64,000 nucleotides of DNA. Source: Ridgeia piscesae (lineage: Eukaryota; Annelida; Polychaeta; Sabellida; Siboglinidae). The stretch lies in the NCBI GenBank assembly GCA_025642075.2, contig JAODUO010000487.1:238501-302500 (forward strand), read 5' to 3'. The notes below the pieces were generated by a model. That model had not been told where the DNA came from, searched no databases, and saw nothing but the letters and a program-made list of their open reading frames with translations. This document shows, piece after piece, positions 51,711-63,860 of this stretch (its first letter is position 1; each line of letters opens with the position of its first letter). The position numbers and the translations under genes were made by a program.

Positions 51711-52431
51711 AATATAATAAATGTCCATACATCCAAGGTACTTAAACTTGATTTATGTGGCTCATTACAGACAATGAACTATACACGTTTGCCATATAAT
51801 TAACAGTAAATAAATGCATGTATGTCTTCATCTTATACAAGTGTGTCACAACTGTGTGTGTCCCTGTGTCAACACAACCTTATATATTATTATCTATGGT
51901 AACTTGGTCCCACAGACCCACGCAGCTTGTAGCCTGGTAGGTGACTATAATGCATTCACTAATGAGCCACACTTGGGCAGTTAGCCGTAATCACATTATT
52001 TTACACAACCACGGCACACTACACTGTACATATTACACTACTGACTAGAATGCCACACTTACAGCTACCACAACACAACACGTTATAATGAGTAGCCACG
52101 ACACTGTGGATGATCTACCTGAGGTCATCTCAGCTGTGTCCCTGTAACTGAGACTCATTGTTAACAAGACTGGTGCATGCTGACATACTGCATGCTGACA
52201 TACTGCACTTGACATCCACACAACTGTCCCCGCCAGTCCTGGCACATAGATCTGTCACTCCACCAGACTCACTGCCAGATGTGGACAAAGCTGTGTTAAG
52301 GACCATCATGACTCTAGTTGTAGTTGTTTCCAGCACTCAGCATTGTTCTATTAACTGACTCGTCTGTGAACACTCAGTTTACACTGTATATTGTGGCTAC
52401 AATGTTATAATCTTACAAAGTTACGTGATGA

Positions 52432-53150
52432 TGTACACCATTGTGTTGAGGACCATCTCATTCTGGATGTACACCATTGTGTTGAGGACGATTAGGATAT
52501 GGACCACTGTGTTGAGGACCATCTCATTCTGGATGTACACCATTCTGTTGAGGACGATTAGGATATGGACCACTGTGTTGAAGACCATCTGGATGTACAC
52601 CATTGTGTTGAGGACCATTAGGATACGGATCCACTGTGTTGAAGAGCATCTGGATGTACACATTTGTGTTGAGGACCATTAGGATACGGTCCACTGTGTT
52701 GAAGAGCATCTGGATGTACACATTTGTGTTGAGGACCATTAGGATACGGTCCACTGTGTTGAAGAGCATCTGGATGTACACATTTGTGTTGAGGACCATT
52801 AGGATACGGTCCACTGTGTTGAAGACCATCTGGATGTACACCATTGTGTTGAGGACCATTAGGATACGGACCACTGTGTTGAAGAGCATCTGGATGTACA
52901 CATTTGTGTTGAGGACCATTAGGATACGGTCCACTGTGTTGAAGAGCATCTGGATGTACACATTTGTGTTGAGGACCATTAGGATACGGACCACTGTGTT
53001 GAAGAGCATCTGGATGTACACATTTGTGTTGAGGACCATTAGGATACGGTCCACTGTGTTGAAGAGCATCTGGATGTACACATTTGTGTTGAGGACCATT
53101 AGGATATGGACCATTGTGTTGAAGAGCATCTGGTGTACACATTTGTGTTG
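52432..53150. repeat. 60-bp minisatellite, about 12 copies
   Basis: The unit contains GTGTTGAGGACCATTAGGAT and GTTGAAGAGCATCTGGATGT. Within the 60-bp unit there are two related halves, visible in the shorter 5' copies, so it is a higher-order repeat of an older unit of about 30 bp. Confidence 0.95.
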
Positions 53151-53367
53151 AGGACAATCGAGAAATAGACCAAAGACCATCAGTTTAACCATCATTGAAG
53201 ACCATCAGGATTTAAACCACTACATTGAAGACCATTAGGAAGTAGACCATTGTGTTGAGGACCCTCAGTGAACAGACCTAGAGCAACAGCAGTGCCAGCT
53301 GTGGCCCAGTAACAAGCTGGCAGGTCACACTGACACAACACACAGTACATCCTCTATTTCAACACAC

Positions 53368-54497
53368 AAGTGGACCAGCACACACAGCCTGGCTCTGGCT
53401 GAGACACCAGCACACACAGCCTGGCTCTGGCTGAGACACCAGCACACACAGCCTGGCTCTGGCTGAGACACCAGCACACACAGCCTGGCTCTGGCTGAGA
53501 CACCAGCACACACAGCCTGGCTCTGGCTGAGACACCAGCACACACAGCCTGGCTCTGGCTGAGACACCAGCACACACAGCCTGGCTCTGGCTGAGACACC
53601 AGCACACACAGCCTGGCTCTGGCTGAGACACCAGCACACACAGCCTGGGTCTGGCTGAGACACCAGCACACACAGCCTGGCTCTGGCTGAGACACCAGCA
53701 CACACAGCCTGGCTCTGGCTGAGACACCAGCACACACAGCCTGGCTCTGGCTGAGACACCAGCACACACAGCCTGGCTCTGGCTGAGACACCAGCACACA
53801 CAGCCTGGCTCTGGCTGAGACACCAGCACACACAGCCTGGCTCTGGCTGAGACACCAGCACACACAGCCTGGCTCTGGCTGAGACACCAGCACACACAGC
53901 CTGGCTCTGGCTGAGACACCAGCACACACAGCCTGGCTCTGGCTGAGACACCAGCACACACAGCCTGGTCTGGCTGAGACACCAGCACACACAGCCTGGC
54001 TCTGGCTGAGACACCAGCACACACAGCCTGGTCTGGCTGAGACACCAGCACACACAGCCTGGGTTCTGGCTCTGGCTGAGACACCAGCACACACAGCCTG
54101 GCTCTGGCTGAGACACCAGCACACACAGCCTGGCTCTGGCTGAGACACCAGCACACACAGCCTGGCTCTGGCTGAGACACCAGCACACACAGCCTGGCTC
54201 TGGCTGAGACACCAGCACACACAGCCTGGCTCTGGCTGAGACACCAGCACACACATCCTGGCTCTGGCTGAGACACCAGCACACACAGCCTGGCTCTGGC
54301 TGAGACACCAGCACACACAGCCTGGCTCTGGCTGAGACACCAGCACACACAGCCTGGCTCTGGCTGAGACACCAGCACACACAGCCTGGCTCTGGCTGAG
54401 ACACCAGCACACACAGCCTGGGTCTGGCTGAGACACCAGCACACACAGCCTGGCTCTGGCTGAGACACCAGCACACACAGCCTGGGTCTGGCTGAGA
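53368..54497. repeat. 32-bp minisatellite, about 35 copies
   Basis: The unit is GCCTGGCTCTGGCTGAGACA followed by CCAGCACACACA. Copies are nearly identical, with a few CTC/GTC changes and one longer unit near 54062. The frames across it are artefacts. Confidence 0.97.
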
Positions 54498-54710
54498 CGT
54501 GGGTTTAATTGATTCCGAGGCTGTCAGACCAAATCAAATGGGAGCGTATCTGTTTTGTTATTAACAGTGTGTTTGTAGTTTCAATAAATTACCTATTAAA
54601 TATATAACGCATAGGTCCAAGATGTTGTATATAAACTAAATAACACTAATTTATGGGCGACATGTTTTTTCAAAATTCAGTGGTGAGTTTTTGTAAGTGT
54701 AAGAACTCAC

Positions 54711-54834
54711 CTTGTTTAGTTTGTTTTGATTTTATCACCTCAGGCGTTGGCACAGAGCATTCCCTGCACCCAGTGCGCTCATTCACAACTGTACAGCCAG
54801 TCTGACCTGACTGCCCATACAAGAACACAGTCAT
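54711..54834 (-). CDS. DLGAP: Candidate TATA-driven first coding exon of DLGAP (54.8 kb)
   Basis: ATG opens 41 codons plus one base (MTVFLYGQSGQTGCTVV... ending in a Lys/Gln-rich run) and ends at CAAG|GTGAGT. A TATATAAG box lies about 50 bp upstream and an in-frame TAA overlaps that box. The phase fits the 36.7-kb exon but not the long exon at 50597, so this would be an alternative 5' end that skips it. Five Cys occur in the 41 residues. No family match is known to me. Confidence 0.5.
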
Positions 54835-54881
54835 CTGGTCTGAGAAACTGATCACCAGGGACCGTCCATCTGACAGCCGGG

Positions 54882-54889
54882 CTTATATA
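54882..54889 (-). promoter_or_regulatory. TATA box
   Basis: TATATAAG on the minus strand, placed so that a start about 25-30 bp downstream would fall just before the candidate first exon's ATG at 54834. A short upstream ATG frame (five codons) between them may or may not be in the transcript. Confidence 0.5.
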
Positions 54890-55267
54890 TGTCTAGCAGC
54901 AGCAGCAACAGGCTGACTGATGCATCGATAGGGGCACATGATGCCACACACACATCCGTGAGTGACTGGCTGACAGGGCCACTCACTCCCTTCCCCACAT
55001 TATCTCATCCTCATCCCACGCCACATCACTTGTTACTCTCTCTACACCGTTGCCATAGCAACCATTTAGTTTTCTTTAACATGCATTCAAGCAGCACCAC
55101 ATTTACATTCCACAAGCCAGTGGTGCCAGTGACGGGGGCGACTGAACCACCAACATGAGACTGTCATCTCAATGTGTGCGCTGTGTGTGACAAGCACGCA
55201 TGCACATCTACATGTGTAACACAAGCATTGCATAGTTAAGACAAATACATTAAGAGGTAATACAAAT

Positions 55268-56856
55268 TACCGCACGCCTTCCCACCGCACGCCATCCCAC
55301 CGCACGCCTTCCCACCGCACGCCTTCCCACCGCACGCCTTCCCACCGCACGCCTTCCCACCGCACGCCTTCCCACCGCACGCCTTCCCACCGCACGCCTT
55401 CCCACCGCACGCCTTCCCACCGCACGCCATCCCACCGCACGCCTTCCCACCGCACTTACGTCACGACGCCTTCCACCGCACGCCATCCACGACTTCCAAA
55501 TTCCCACCGCACGCCTTCAGACCTCCCACCGACGCTTCCCACCGCACGCCTTCCCACCGCACGCCTTCCACCGCACGCGTTCCCACGACGTTCCCACTGA
55601 GACCCCCCGCCGCTTCCCACCGGACGCGCTTCCACACGCCGCTTCCCACCCAGCGCCTTTCCCCACCGACGCTTCCCACCCACGCACGCTTCCCACCCAC
55701 CGACGCTTCCCACCGCATCGCCTTCCACACCGCAGCCTTCCCCACCGCACGCCTTTCCACCGCACGCCTCCCACCCACCGCACGCCTTCCCACCCACCGC
55801 ACGCCTTCCCACCATCGCACGTTCCCAGACCCACCATGCACGCTACCACCGCACGCCTTCCACCCACCGCACCTGTCCCCCACCGCCGCTTCACCACCGC
55901 ACGCCTTCACCACCGCACGCCTTCCCGCACGTTACCACCGCCCTTCCAGCCGTCCACCCACCGCACGTTCCCCCCCACGACGCCTTCCCACCACCGCACG
56001 TTCCCACCCACCGCACGCCTTCCCACCCACCACGCCTTCCCACCCACCGCACGCCTTCCCACCCACCGCACGCCTTCCCACCCACCGCACGCCTTCCCAC
56101 CCACCGCACGCCTTCCCACCACCACGCCTCACCACACGCTCCCACCACACGCCTTCCCATCCACACGCCTATCCCACCACACGCCTTCCCACCAGCACGC
56201 CTTCCCACCACGCACGCCATACGATCCCACCGCACGCCTCCCACCCGCCACGCACATTCCCACCGCACCCTTCCACCACACATTCCCACCACCCCACCCG
56301 CCTTCCCACCACGTTCCCACCGCACGCCTTCCCCACCGCACGCCTTCCCACCACACGCCTTCCCACCACACGCCATTCCCACCACACGCCATCCCACCAC
56401 ACGCCTTCCCACCACACGCCTTCCCACCACACGCCTTCCCACCACACGCCTTCCCACCACACGCCTTCCCCCACACGCCTTCCACCGCACGCCTTCCCCG
56501 CCTTCCCACCACACGCCTTCCCACTCCACACGCCTTCCCACCACACGCCTTCCCACCACACGCCTTCCCACCACACGCCTTCCCACCACACGCCTTCCCA
56601 CCACACGCCTTCCCACCACACGCCTTCCCACCACACGCCTTCCCACCACACGCCTTCCCACCACACGCCTTCCCACCACACGCCTTCCCACCACACGCCT
56701 TCCCACCACACGCCTTCCCACCACACGCCTTCCCACCACACGCCTTCCCACCACACGCCTTCCCACCACACGCCTTCCCACCACACGCCTTCCCACCACA
56801 CACCTTCCCACCACACACCTTCCCACCACACACCTTCCCACCACACACCTCCCCAC
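55268..56856. repeat. 15-bp minisatellite, about 100 copies, with a degenerate centre
   Basis: The left block (55268-55455) is pure CCGCACGCCTTCCCA and the right block (56520-56856) is pure CCACACGCCTTCCCA. The middle (about 55460-56340) holds the same motif with many indels and substitutions. The blocks differ by a single CG to CA change. The long frames on both strands are artefacts of the unit length. Confidence 0.95.
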
Positions 56857-57044
56857 CAAGTCAGATCAACTCTAGACATAAATCTGTGGCAGTACACATT
56901 GATCTAGCTATGCTGAAAGTGGTTAATTTTCTCTGCAGAATATCAGTGAATGTGTGCACAGAATTACACAGCCAAATACACAAGTTGACCCATGGCTGAC
57001 CACCACTGCCAACAGTGGACACTGCAAACACTGGACAGATTTCA

Positions 57045-57895
57045 GCTGTCCCCATCCTACACATGGAAGCTGTCCCCAACATACCCATGGAAGCTGTCCC
57101 CAACCTACTCATGGAAGCTGTCCCCAACATACCCATGGAAGCTGTCCCCAACCTACTCATGGAAGCTGTCCCCGACCAACCCATAGAAACTGTCCCCAAC
57201 CTACTCATGGAAGCTGTCCCCAACCTACTCATGGAAGCTGTCCCCAACATACCCATGGAAGCTGTCCCCAACCTACTCATGGAAGCTGTCCCCAACATAC
57301 CCATGGAAGCTGTCCCCAACCTACTCATGGAAGCTGTCCCCGACCAACCCATAGAAACTGTCCCCAACCTACCGATGGAAGCTCTCCCCACCCTACCCAA
57401 GGAAGCTGTCCCCATCCTACCCATGGAAGCTGTCCCCATCCTACCCAGGGAAACTATCCCAAACCTTCTCATGGAAGCTGTCCCCATCTTACCCATGGAA
57501 GCTGTCCCCATCCTACCCCTGGAAGCTGTCCCCAACCTACCCATGGAAACTGTCCCCAACTTACCCATGGAAGCTGTCCCCATCCTACTCATGGAAACTG
57601 TCCCCAACATACCCATGGAAGCTGTCCCCAACCTACCCCTGGAAGCTCTCCCCATCTTACCCATGGAAGGTGTCCCCAACCTATCCCTGGAAGCTGTCCC
57701 CAACCTACTCATTGAAACTGTCCCCAACCTACCCATGAAAGGTGTCCCCAACCTACCCATGGAAGGTGTCCCCAACCTATCCCTGGAAGCTGTCCCCAAC
57801 TTACATTAAGGAAGCTGTCCCCAATCTACCCATGGAAACTGTCCCCAACCTACCCATGGAAGCTGTCCCCAACCTACCCATGGAACCTGTCCACA
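57045..57895. repeat. 24-bp minisatellite, about 35 copies
   Basis: The unit is CTGTCCCCAACCTACCCATG plus GAAG. Variants (ACCTACTC, ACATACCC, CCGACCAACC) appear in a repeated order near 57080-57200 and 57240-57370, showing that blocks of several units duplicated together. Confidence 0.95.
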
Positions 57896-58619
57896 ACTAC
57901 CCATGCCATACATGGAAGTCTGGTCCAGTGATTGTGTCATTTTCTATATCAGTGACATCACAAGTAGCATTCCTGGCTAATGTCAGCCCAGTGCCTACAT
58001 CCTGCAGTGTTGGGACTGTGGGCTGCCTAGTGCCTTCTCCCAGTGGACTGTTCCCTGACTGTCCCTACTCATCCCTGCCTCATTAGCCTCAGTCCTCCCT
58101 TGGTGACTCACAGAGGAAGCCGCTGACATCACATGTCACAATTATCATCAATGTAGCAGCTTCACTAAGATGCTAATGAAGGCTTCAGTATAAAAAAAAC
58201 AAGCAAACAGACAGAAAATGGGTAATTCTGCACGGGATTGTCTTGTTTCCTGAGATCTGGTAAAAAAATTGACTAATTCCACATAAAACATTTTGTTCTG
58301 GTTACGTGACATAAAATCAATTACATTTTTTTAAACATTGTATGATACAAATAAATCACCTTTCACAGTTGGTTACCAGCTACCACAGTGCGGAGAAATG
58401 ATAGAATGTTCTATGTGCTGTTGCTACCACCCACCGCTGAATGTGCCACAAAATGTGGTTGAGAATGTGTAGTGAGAGGATGGAATAAGACAGTAGACAC
58501 AAGCCATCTAACACTGTCAGACATGAGATGACATTGACAGTGTAGATGACCACAGACCAACTGTCAACTGTCATACACACTCACCTAGGTTGGCAACTTG
58601 GCACAGTGGGGTAACCCTT
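57896..58619. other. Unannotated sequence
   Basis: No gene or repeat is recognised. A donor-like CCTAG|GTGAGT on the minus strand at about 58582 has no convincing frame. Confidence 0.5.
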
Positions 58620-59324
58620 GTCTCACCACCCCCTGGGGCAGAGTTCACCACCCCTGGGGCAGGATTGGTCTAGGTCCGTTATAGCTACTTCCCGTTATAG
58701 CTACTTCCTGTTATAGCTACAGTTTTTTCCCCATTTTAGCTACTCGTTAAGTTTGACAGGCAAACTAGTCCCGTTATAGCTACTTATTTAATTACACAAT
58801 TCAGGAGGGGACAGCAAGAGGGAGCATTAACTATTTCAGATTACTGTAAGATTCCTACATGAAATGTATTATTGAAGGGCACATTTAAAAAAATGATATA
58901 TAAGCGTAAATGTCAGTTATTTGAAATGGAAAATATACCATAAAACACTTGTGCAATTTTTTTTCTTCAAAAGACAACTACATTAATTGTACAGAGTACA
59001 GAATTGCATTTATCAAAAAATATGTTTCCTCACCACTTTCGCAAACTTTGAATTCTATCCCTCAACATGGTTATTTGTTCATTTGTCAGTTTCTGTGTAG
59101 GGGCATTCCATGTCAAATCAATCAATTTACATGACCGTCTTCGATTTTTATGAAATTTGGCATGTCGGTTTATGATCATGAGTCTATGCATCCCACTAAT
59201 TTTTAGGTCAATCTCAGTCAGCATCCAAGCCATTGTTTCGCTTCAATTTGACACAGTAGTGCTTGAACTAGTCCAAATGTGTAGTGTTAAAATAAAATAA
59301 TATGTATGTGATATATATAATATA

Positions 59325-59416
<92 letters not shown>

Positions 59417-59850
59417 CATACATACATACATAGACATTCCACATGTCCATGGTGATTTTTTAATCAACATCAAGCCATGTCTCCACAAAGTATTCGTTAC
59501 AAATTATCACTTGATTTTTTTGAAATTCCTCAGTGGGATACAATTATATCAAAACCATCCACCCCTATGGACATCAGCTGGATGGAGATGAAATAGTTAA
59601 TGCTCCCTTATCTTATTACATTGTAAAATGGAGAAATAGAAAAGTAGCTATAACGGGACTAGTTCAACTGTCAAACTTAATTAGTAGCTATAATGGGAAT
59701 AAAAAGTAGCTATAATGGGAAGTAGCTATAACGGGAAGTAGCTATAATGGGAAGACACCGCAGGATTCACTACCCCTCGGGCAGGATTCACTACCCCTCG
59801 GGCAGGATTCACCACCCCTGGGGCAGGATTCACAACCCCCTGGGATGGGG
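58620..59850. repeat. About 21-bp tandem repeat split by a foldback element
   Basis: Units of CACCACCCCTGGGGCAGGATT type occur at 58620-58668 on the left and resume at 59760-59850 on the right, separated by the foldback element. Right-hand copies include CACTACCCCTCGGGCAGGATT variants. Confidence 0.8.
58674..59753. mobile_element. Foldback-type element with long inverted termini
   Basis: About 170 bp at each end are inverted copies of each other. Each end has tandem AGTAGCTATAACGGGA units outermost, then a TTAAGTTTGACAG segment, then GGGAGCATTAACTATTTCA (58820-58840, with its inverse at 59590-59610). Terminal inverted repeats that are themselves tandem are characteristic of foldback elements. 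The interior has no transposase frame and contains a long (TA)n run at 59320-59410. Confidence 0.85.
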
Positions 59851-62800
59851 GCACATAACCATGCAGCACCAGTGACTCAGACAAGTTATATATACAGTAC
59901 CATGCAACACCCCACCTGCTGCAGGTGCTGGGCTTCCCTCTAGTCTCATGCATTAACACAGGCCACATGGCACCCAGCTGCAGCTAGGCATGGCCGCTGT
60001 GAAGGAAGGAGGAAGGAGATAACTCAGCCTGGCTGACCCAGATGACAGAAGCCTTGTTTGTGTAATCTACTGTGTAGTTAAACATGCCAGCCATTCCAGC
60101 CTCATGTTGTTTGTCCTGCCTGATATCTCGCACATGTTATTTACAGCTGTGTCCACCAGGAATAGAGACACTGAGGCATGTGGACACTGGACAGACTCAC
60201 CAAACACGGATGTGACGAAGCCACCCACTGTTGAACTCAAACATTGATACACCAACACCAGTAGATTGTGCAGACATATCTTATGCAATGGTGGCCTGTG
60301 CACTTGTGGCCCAGCTGCTAGTTCTACCACTGCTTAGAAGTGCCTCATTTTGATTTATTTGTCCATCTCATTTAGATTTATGGCAAAACCATTTTGCAGA
60401 TATGTTGACAATACAACATATTCACTCATTTGTGAATCAATTTCCCGCAAATGTAGTGGTTTTACCATTTTACTAGGTTATTTAATTCCCATCCAAAAAT
60501 GAAATCAAGTGCTTGTTCTAGTGGGAATCCTGACAAAGTAGTACACTGCAATTAGTCATGTTTTTGTTTTGATGTTCCCTGTCCTCACGTAGCAAACAAC
60601 ATATTATGCCACTGAAGCCTTTTAGTTAGTTGCATGTTACCAAAGTACATTTCCCTCAATCATTTAAACAAATCTGTGCACTTTTTTAAACCAACAGCAG
60701 ACATTACATATTACACACATTACATGAGAGAACTCAAATCACAATGACGTAAACCATGCTTTTATCACATAGACAAGATATAGTGACGGTCATAGAAAAT
60801 TGTGCAACTTTGTTTTTATCTTTAAAAAAGTCAAACATGAATATAGATCCAATAATTAAAAAAACTTCTAATACATTTTCTGACCAAGTTGTGAACCATG
60901 TCCACCATCATTATCTATTAGAGAACAGAAACTACAAACCTTTCTGTGTTGTCAAGTACAGTAGTCTCAACAGATGGCTGTTTAACACTGCGGATAATAT
61001 TGTGGGAGCAGACCGCAATTACCTCAGTGTATTTTGGGAGTAGACCGCTATTATAACTATACACAGCTCTGACTGTCAGTCCTATTCCTACATCTCATGG
61101 CAGTCACTGGAGTCTATCAGCTTATGAATCACCAATCACCATCAACATCCTACACATGGGTATCCTTTATCCAACCACCTTCAGCAGCTGTCACAGACCC
61201 AACATTCAACCCTACCCTTTCCCTCAACACTCAAGCAACTGTGGGCAAAGGGGATATCTCAAATGTGTTTATAAACTAAATAGGATCTAAAACCACCACG
61301 GCTAAGACTTACATAAGTACATACTTTCATGAGTAAAATGTATGTTTCAATCACTAACCACCAACGCTTATATAAACTGCCTTCAAACAAATTACTTCTG
61401 GCAATTTCATGACATTAAAACACAAAAGAAAATCATAGTGAAATAGCCAATTTGTAGAACGTACATCAAATACAACTGAATTAATTTAGTACTTACTTTT
61501 AATATATGTGAATGCCTCAACTATTTAGTGTTCATCAACTTGCAAATGTAGAACTGAAATGACTATAAATGACTATGTATGGTAATTACACTGGCCACTT
61601 GCAAACAGCAGACTGGGTTACTGAATAACTCCAATTCCAAACTTGGTTTATACATGTATCTAACAATAAAACAGTTTCTTTTTATAATTTACCCTTTTTA
61701 CTGTCTTTCTCCACCTGGTGATCTAGTACAAGGCTAGTGATTCTAAGGGTGAAAACTAACTGCCAACCACTACAACTACCAGAGGTACACCCAACTCTTA
61801 CAAACTGCTATACGTGTGTGAACCCCTGGCAACATCAACTGGGTAGCATATAGGCTTTTAACTCAGAATCTGGGGGTTCAGTAAAGGGGAATAGAGAAAC
61901 ACTTACCTCCAGCTGTCTACATTTAGCTGCTCTGTCCCATCCTACACAAGACTGTCTACTCTACTTGGCCAATTACACAGGTGACAAGAGAGACTGCATC
62001 AATGGCCTTCAGCTATTGGCTCTCACATTACCTGAGTACACTACAGTAACACTAGCACTGTGGCCACAAGGTGTGAGGTGGCAGCATTTGTCACAGCTGA
62101 CTGGCTCAGTTCACAACAGTTAGAGGGGCTTAGCCCAATCATTATTCCTAAGCTGGATGTGCTATGTTGAACTGAGAAAAATTAGAAGAAACGTGAAACA
62201 TACATTTGGCATGTAAAAATTAAATGGTCTATGTAAATATGAAAAACTATGCTGCACCTTTTTTGTAGCTATTTAGCATGTAGTTAAATACTGAATAGGG
62301 ATCTTTCATTAGGCATCTAAAAAAAAATGTCCAGAGATGGTAGAGGCACTCCTGGTGCAAAAAAAAACAATGCCGCTTTTGGTCACTCAACATTAGCAAT
62401 ACACTAGTTATTATTCAACATACAACTCTGGTACTTCTTTCCCAGATGCAGTTATTGTATATACATTTTACAATAAATAATAAACATTCTTTAGCATGAG
62501 AGGTCAGGATAGTGTGTAATTTGACACTGGGAAAGTTGTGCTCTACTTCAACTTAAGTACCCTCCCAGAGTAGCTGCCTGGTGCTGCTGAAACCCTTCAA
62601 AGAACCCATTTAGACCAGCCTGGCTACCACTCTGTCACTCTCTCCTTGTACACAATATATCCTCAGTGGCTATTTCAGATGACAGCGCTCGCTAATTCAA
62701 ACACATACTTTTCTGTTACTTAATTTTGCACTAACACTAACACAGAAATTAAATAAAAATGTTGACAGTTCAGTCCTGATGTAATAATATGCACAACGTT

Positions 62801-63600
62801 AACACTAACATATTCTTTATGCATATATTCCTTCCTTTTATGTACATTATCTGTTTATAAAAATAAAAAATTGACTTGTCTGTTACCTTGGTAAGTAGCT
62901 TGTCTTAATATATTTTGTGTGTTATGTACCAGTGTAGGAATGAGTATAAATATACTAAATTTAATATTTTACACAGCAGTACTATTATAAACTGTAATCC
63001 ACTAATTCATGAGTTGTTTAGTTCCATAGGCAAAACTAGGCATATACATGATGTATAACATCTATGTATATATTATAGATATTATTTATAGTACATGCAA
63101 TATTACAATTTGTAACATCTAAAATAAAAATAGTAAGGAGCATGTCCGGTGGCTATACTTTAACCTTAGCGGCTTAGTATCATCTGAAAAAAGTGCTGCG
63201 ATGCCTATTTCCAATATAATTTGTAATTGTAATGTGTTAAATTAAAAAAAAATACGAAACGTCCATATTTTAATAATTATGCTGATGGCCACCCGTCACA
63301 TCCTAGTCCTAGACATAGACGAGTCTAGACCTAGTCCTAGCCCTAAGCCTACGCTAAGGGCTAGGCATCACACTCCCATTGGAAGCAGACATAGAATAGG
63401 ACAGATGCGTGACTATACTATGTATTTGTCGACGTGTATCTAACTATCTATGTGGCATGTGCACAGAGCCAGCCTGGGCCGCGACCCAGCCTCCGGCCAC
63501 GGTCCCACCACCGCCATCACAGCATCAGTGAGTGATTCACGGCATCACTGTCACACAACAAACAGACGATTTCACGCTCTCAGAAACCATCGTTACATGT
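59851..63600. other. AT-rich sequence, possible DLGAP 5' introns and UTR exons
   Basis: Consensus donors on the minus strand occur at 61907 (TGGAG|GTAAGT) and 60198 (TTTG|GTGAGT), but no coding frame with a start supports them. A non-coding 5' exon remains possible at 61907. A cluster of CCTAG/CTAGG motifs lies at 63298-63370. Confidence 0.4.
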
Positions 63601-63616
63601 CACATATTTGACTTAC

Positions 63617-63860
63617 CAATAATGTTGCATGCACATTACCTTGCGAACAGACAGCCGGTGTTACTGTTCACCCGTGCACGCATACAGTGTAATTACAGAA
63701 CACGTAAACAAATACAAAATTTTCGGTTCTGCAAAACTCGCGCTCGTGCCTCGCGCGGTCTTTTGCCGGTGTCTTGCGGCAATAATATCCGCTGCACGGC
63801 TATAATGTCTACTTTGTCTACCTAACGGCGCCACTATCTTGTCAAAATACGCCTCCACTT
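63617..63860 (-). promoter_or_regulatory. Possible 5'UTR exon and promoter of the DLGAP gene
   Basis: A GC-richer patch with CGCG and GCGC sites (63700-63880) is followed on the minus strand by a consensus donor, TATTG|GTAAGT, at 63617. This is how the first non-coding exon of the gene could look, since the long exon at 50597 needs an upstream partner. It could equally belong to an unrelated gene beyond the right edge. Confidence 0.3.

Larger units (their letters stand above)
50598..54710 (-). other. Minisatellite-rich sequence upstream of the long DLGAP exon
   Basis: This should be intron, since the long exon begins at an acceptor. Three arrays occupy about half of it. No other exon is recognised. 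Confidence 0.55.

Noticed and set aside
53325..54478. Three overlapping minus-strand frames of more than 370 codons
   Set aside because: They are all readings of the 32-bp minisatellite in different frames. Every unit is the same at the DNA level and no start, domain or splice context supports a protein.
55836..56999. Long proline/histidine-like frame on plus and glycine/tryptophan-like frames on minus
   Set aside because: Artefacts of the 15-bp array: the unit length is a multiple of three, so frames stay open on both strands.
56861..57809. Frames of 250-310 codons on both strands
   Set aside because: Products of the 24-bp array, open in several frames at once.
60067..60330. Minus-strand frame ending at a GTGAGT donor in the right phase
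   Set aside because: No ATG lies in the open frame and the acceptor is weak; it has less support than the four candidate first exons listed.
63480..63560. Short ATG frame on the minus strand in GC-richer DNA near the right edge
   Set aside because: It ends in a stop after about 20 codons with no donor.
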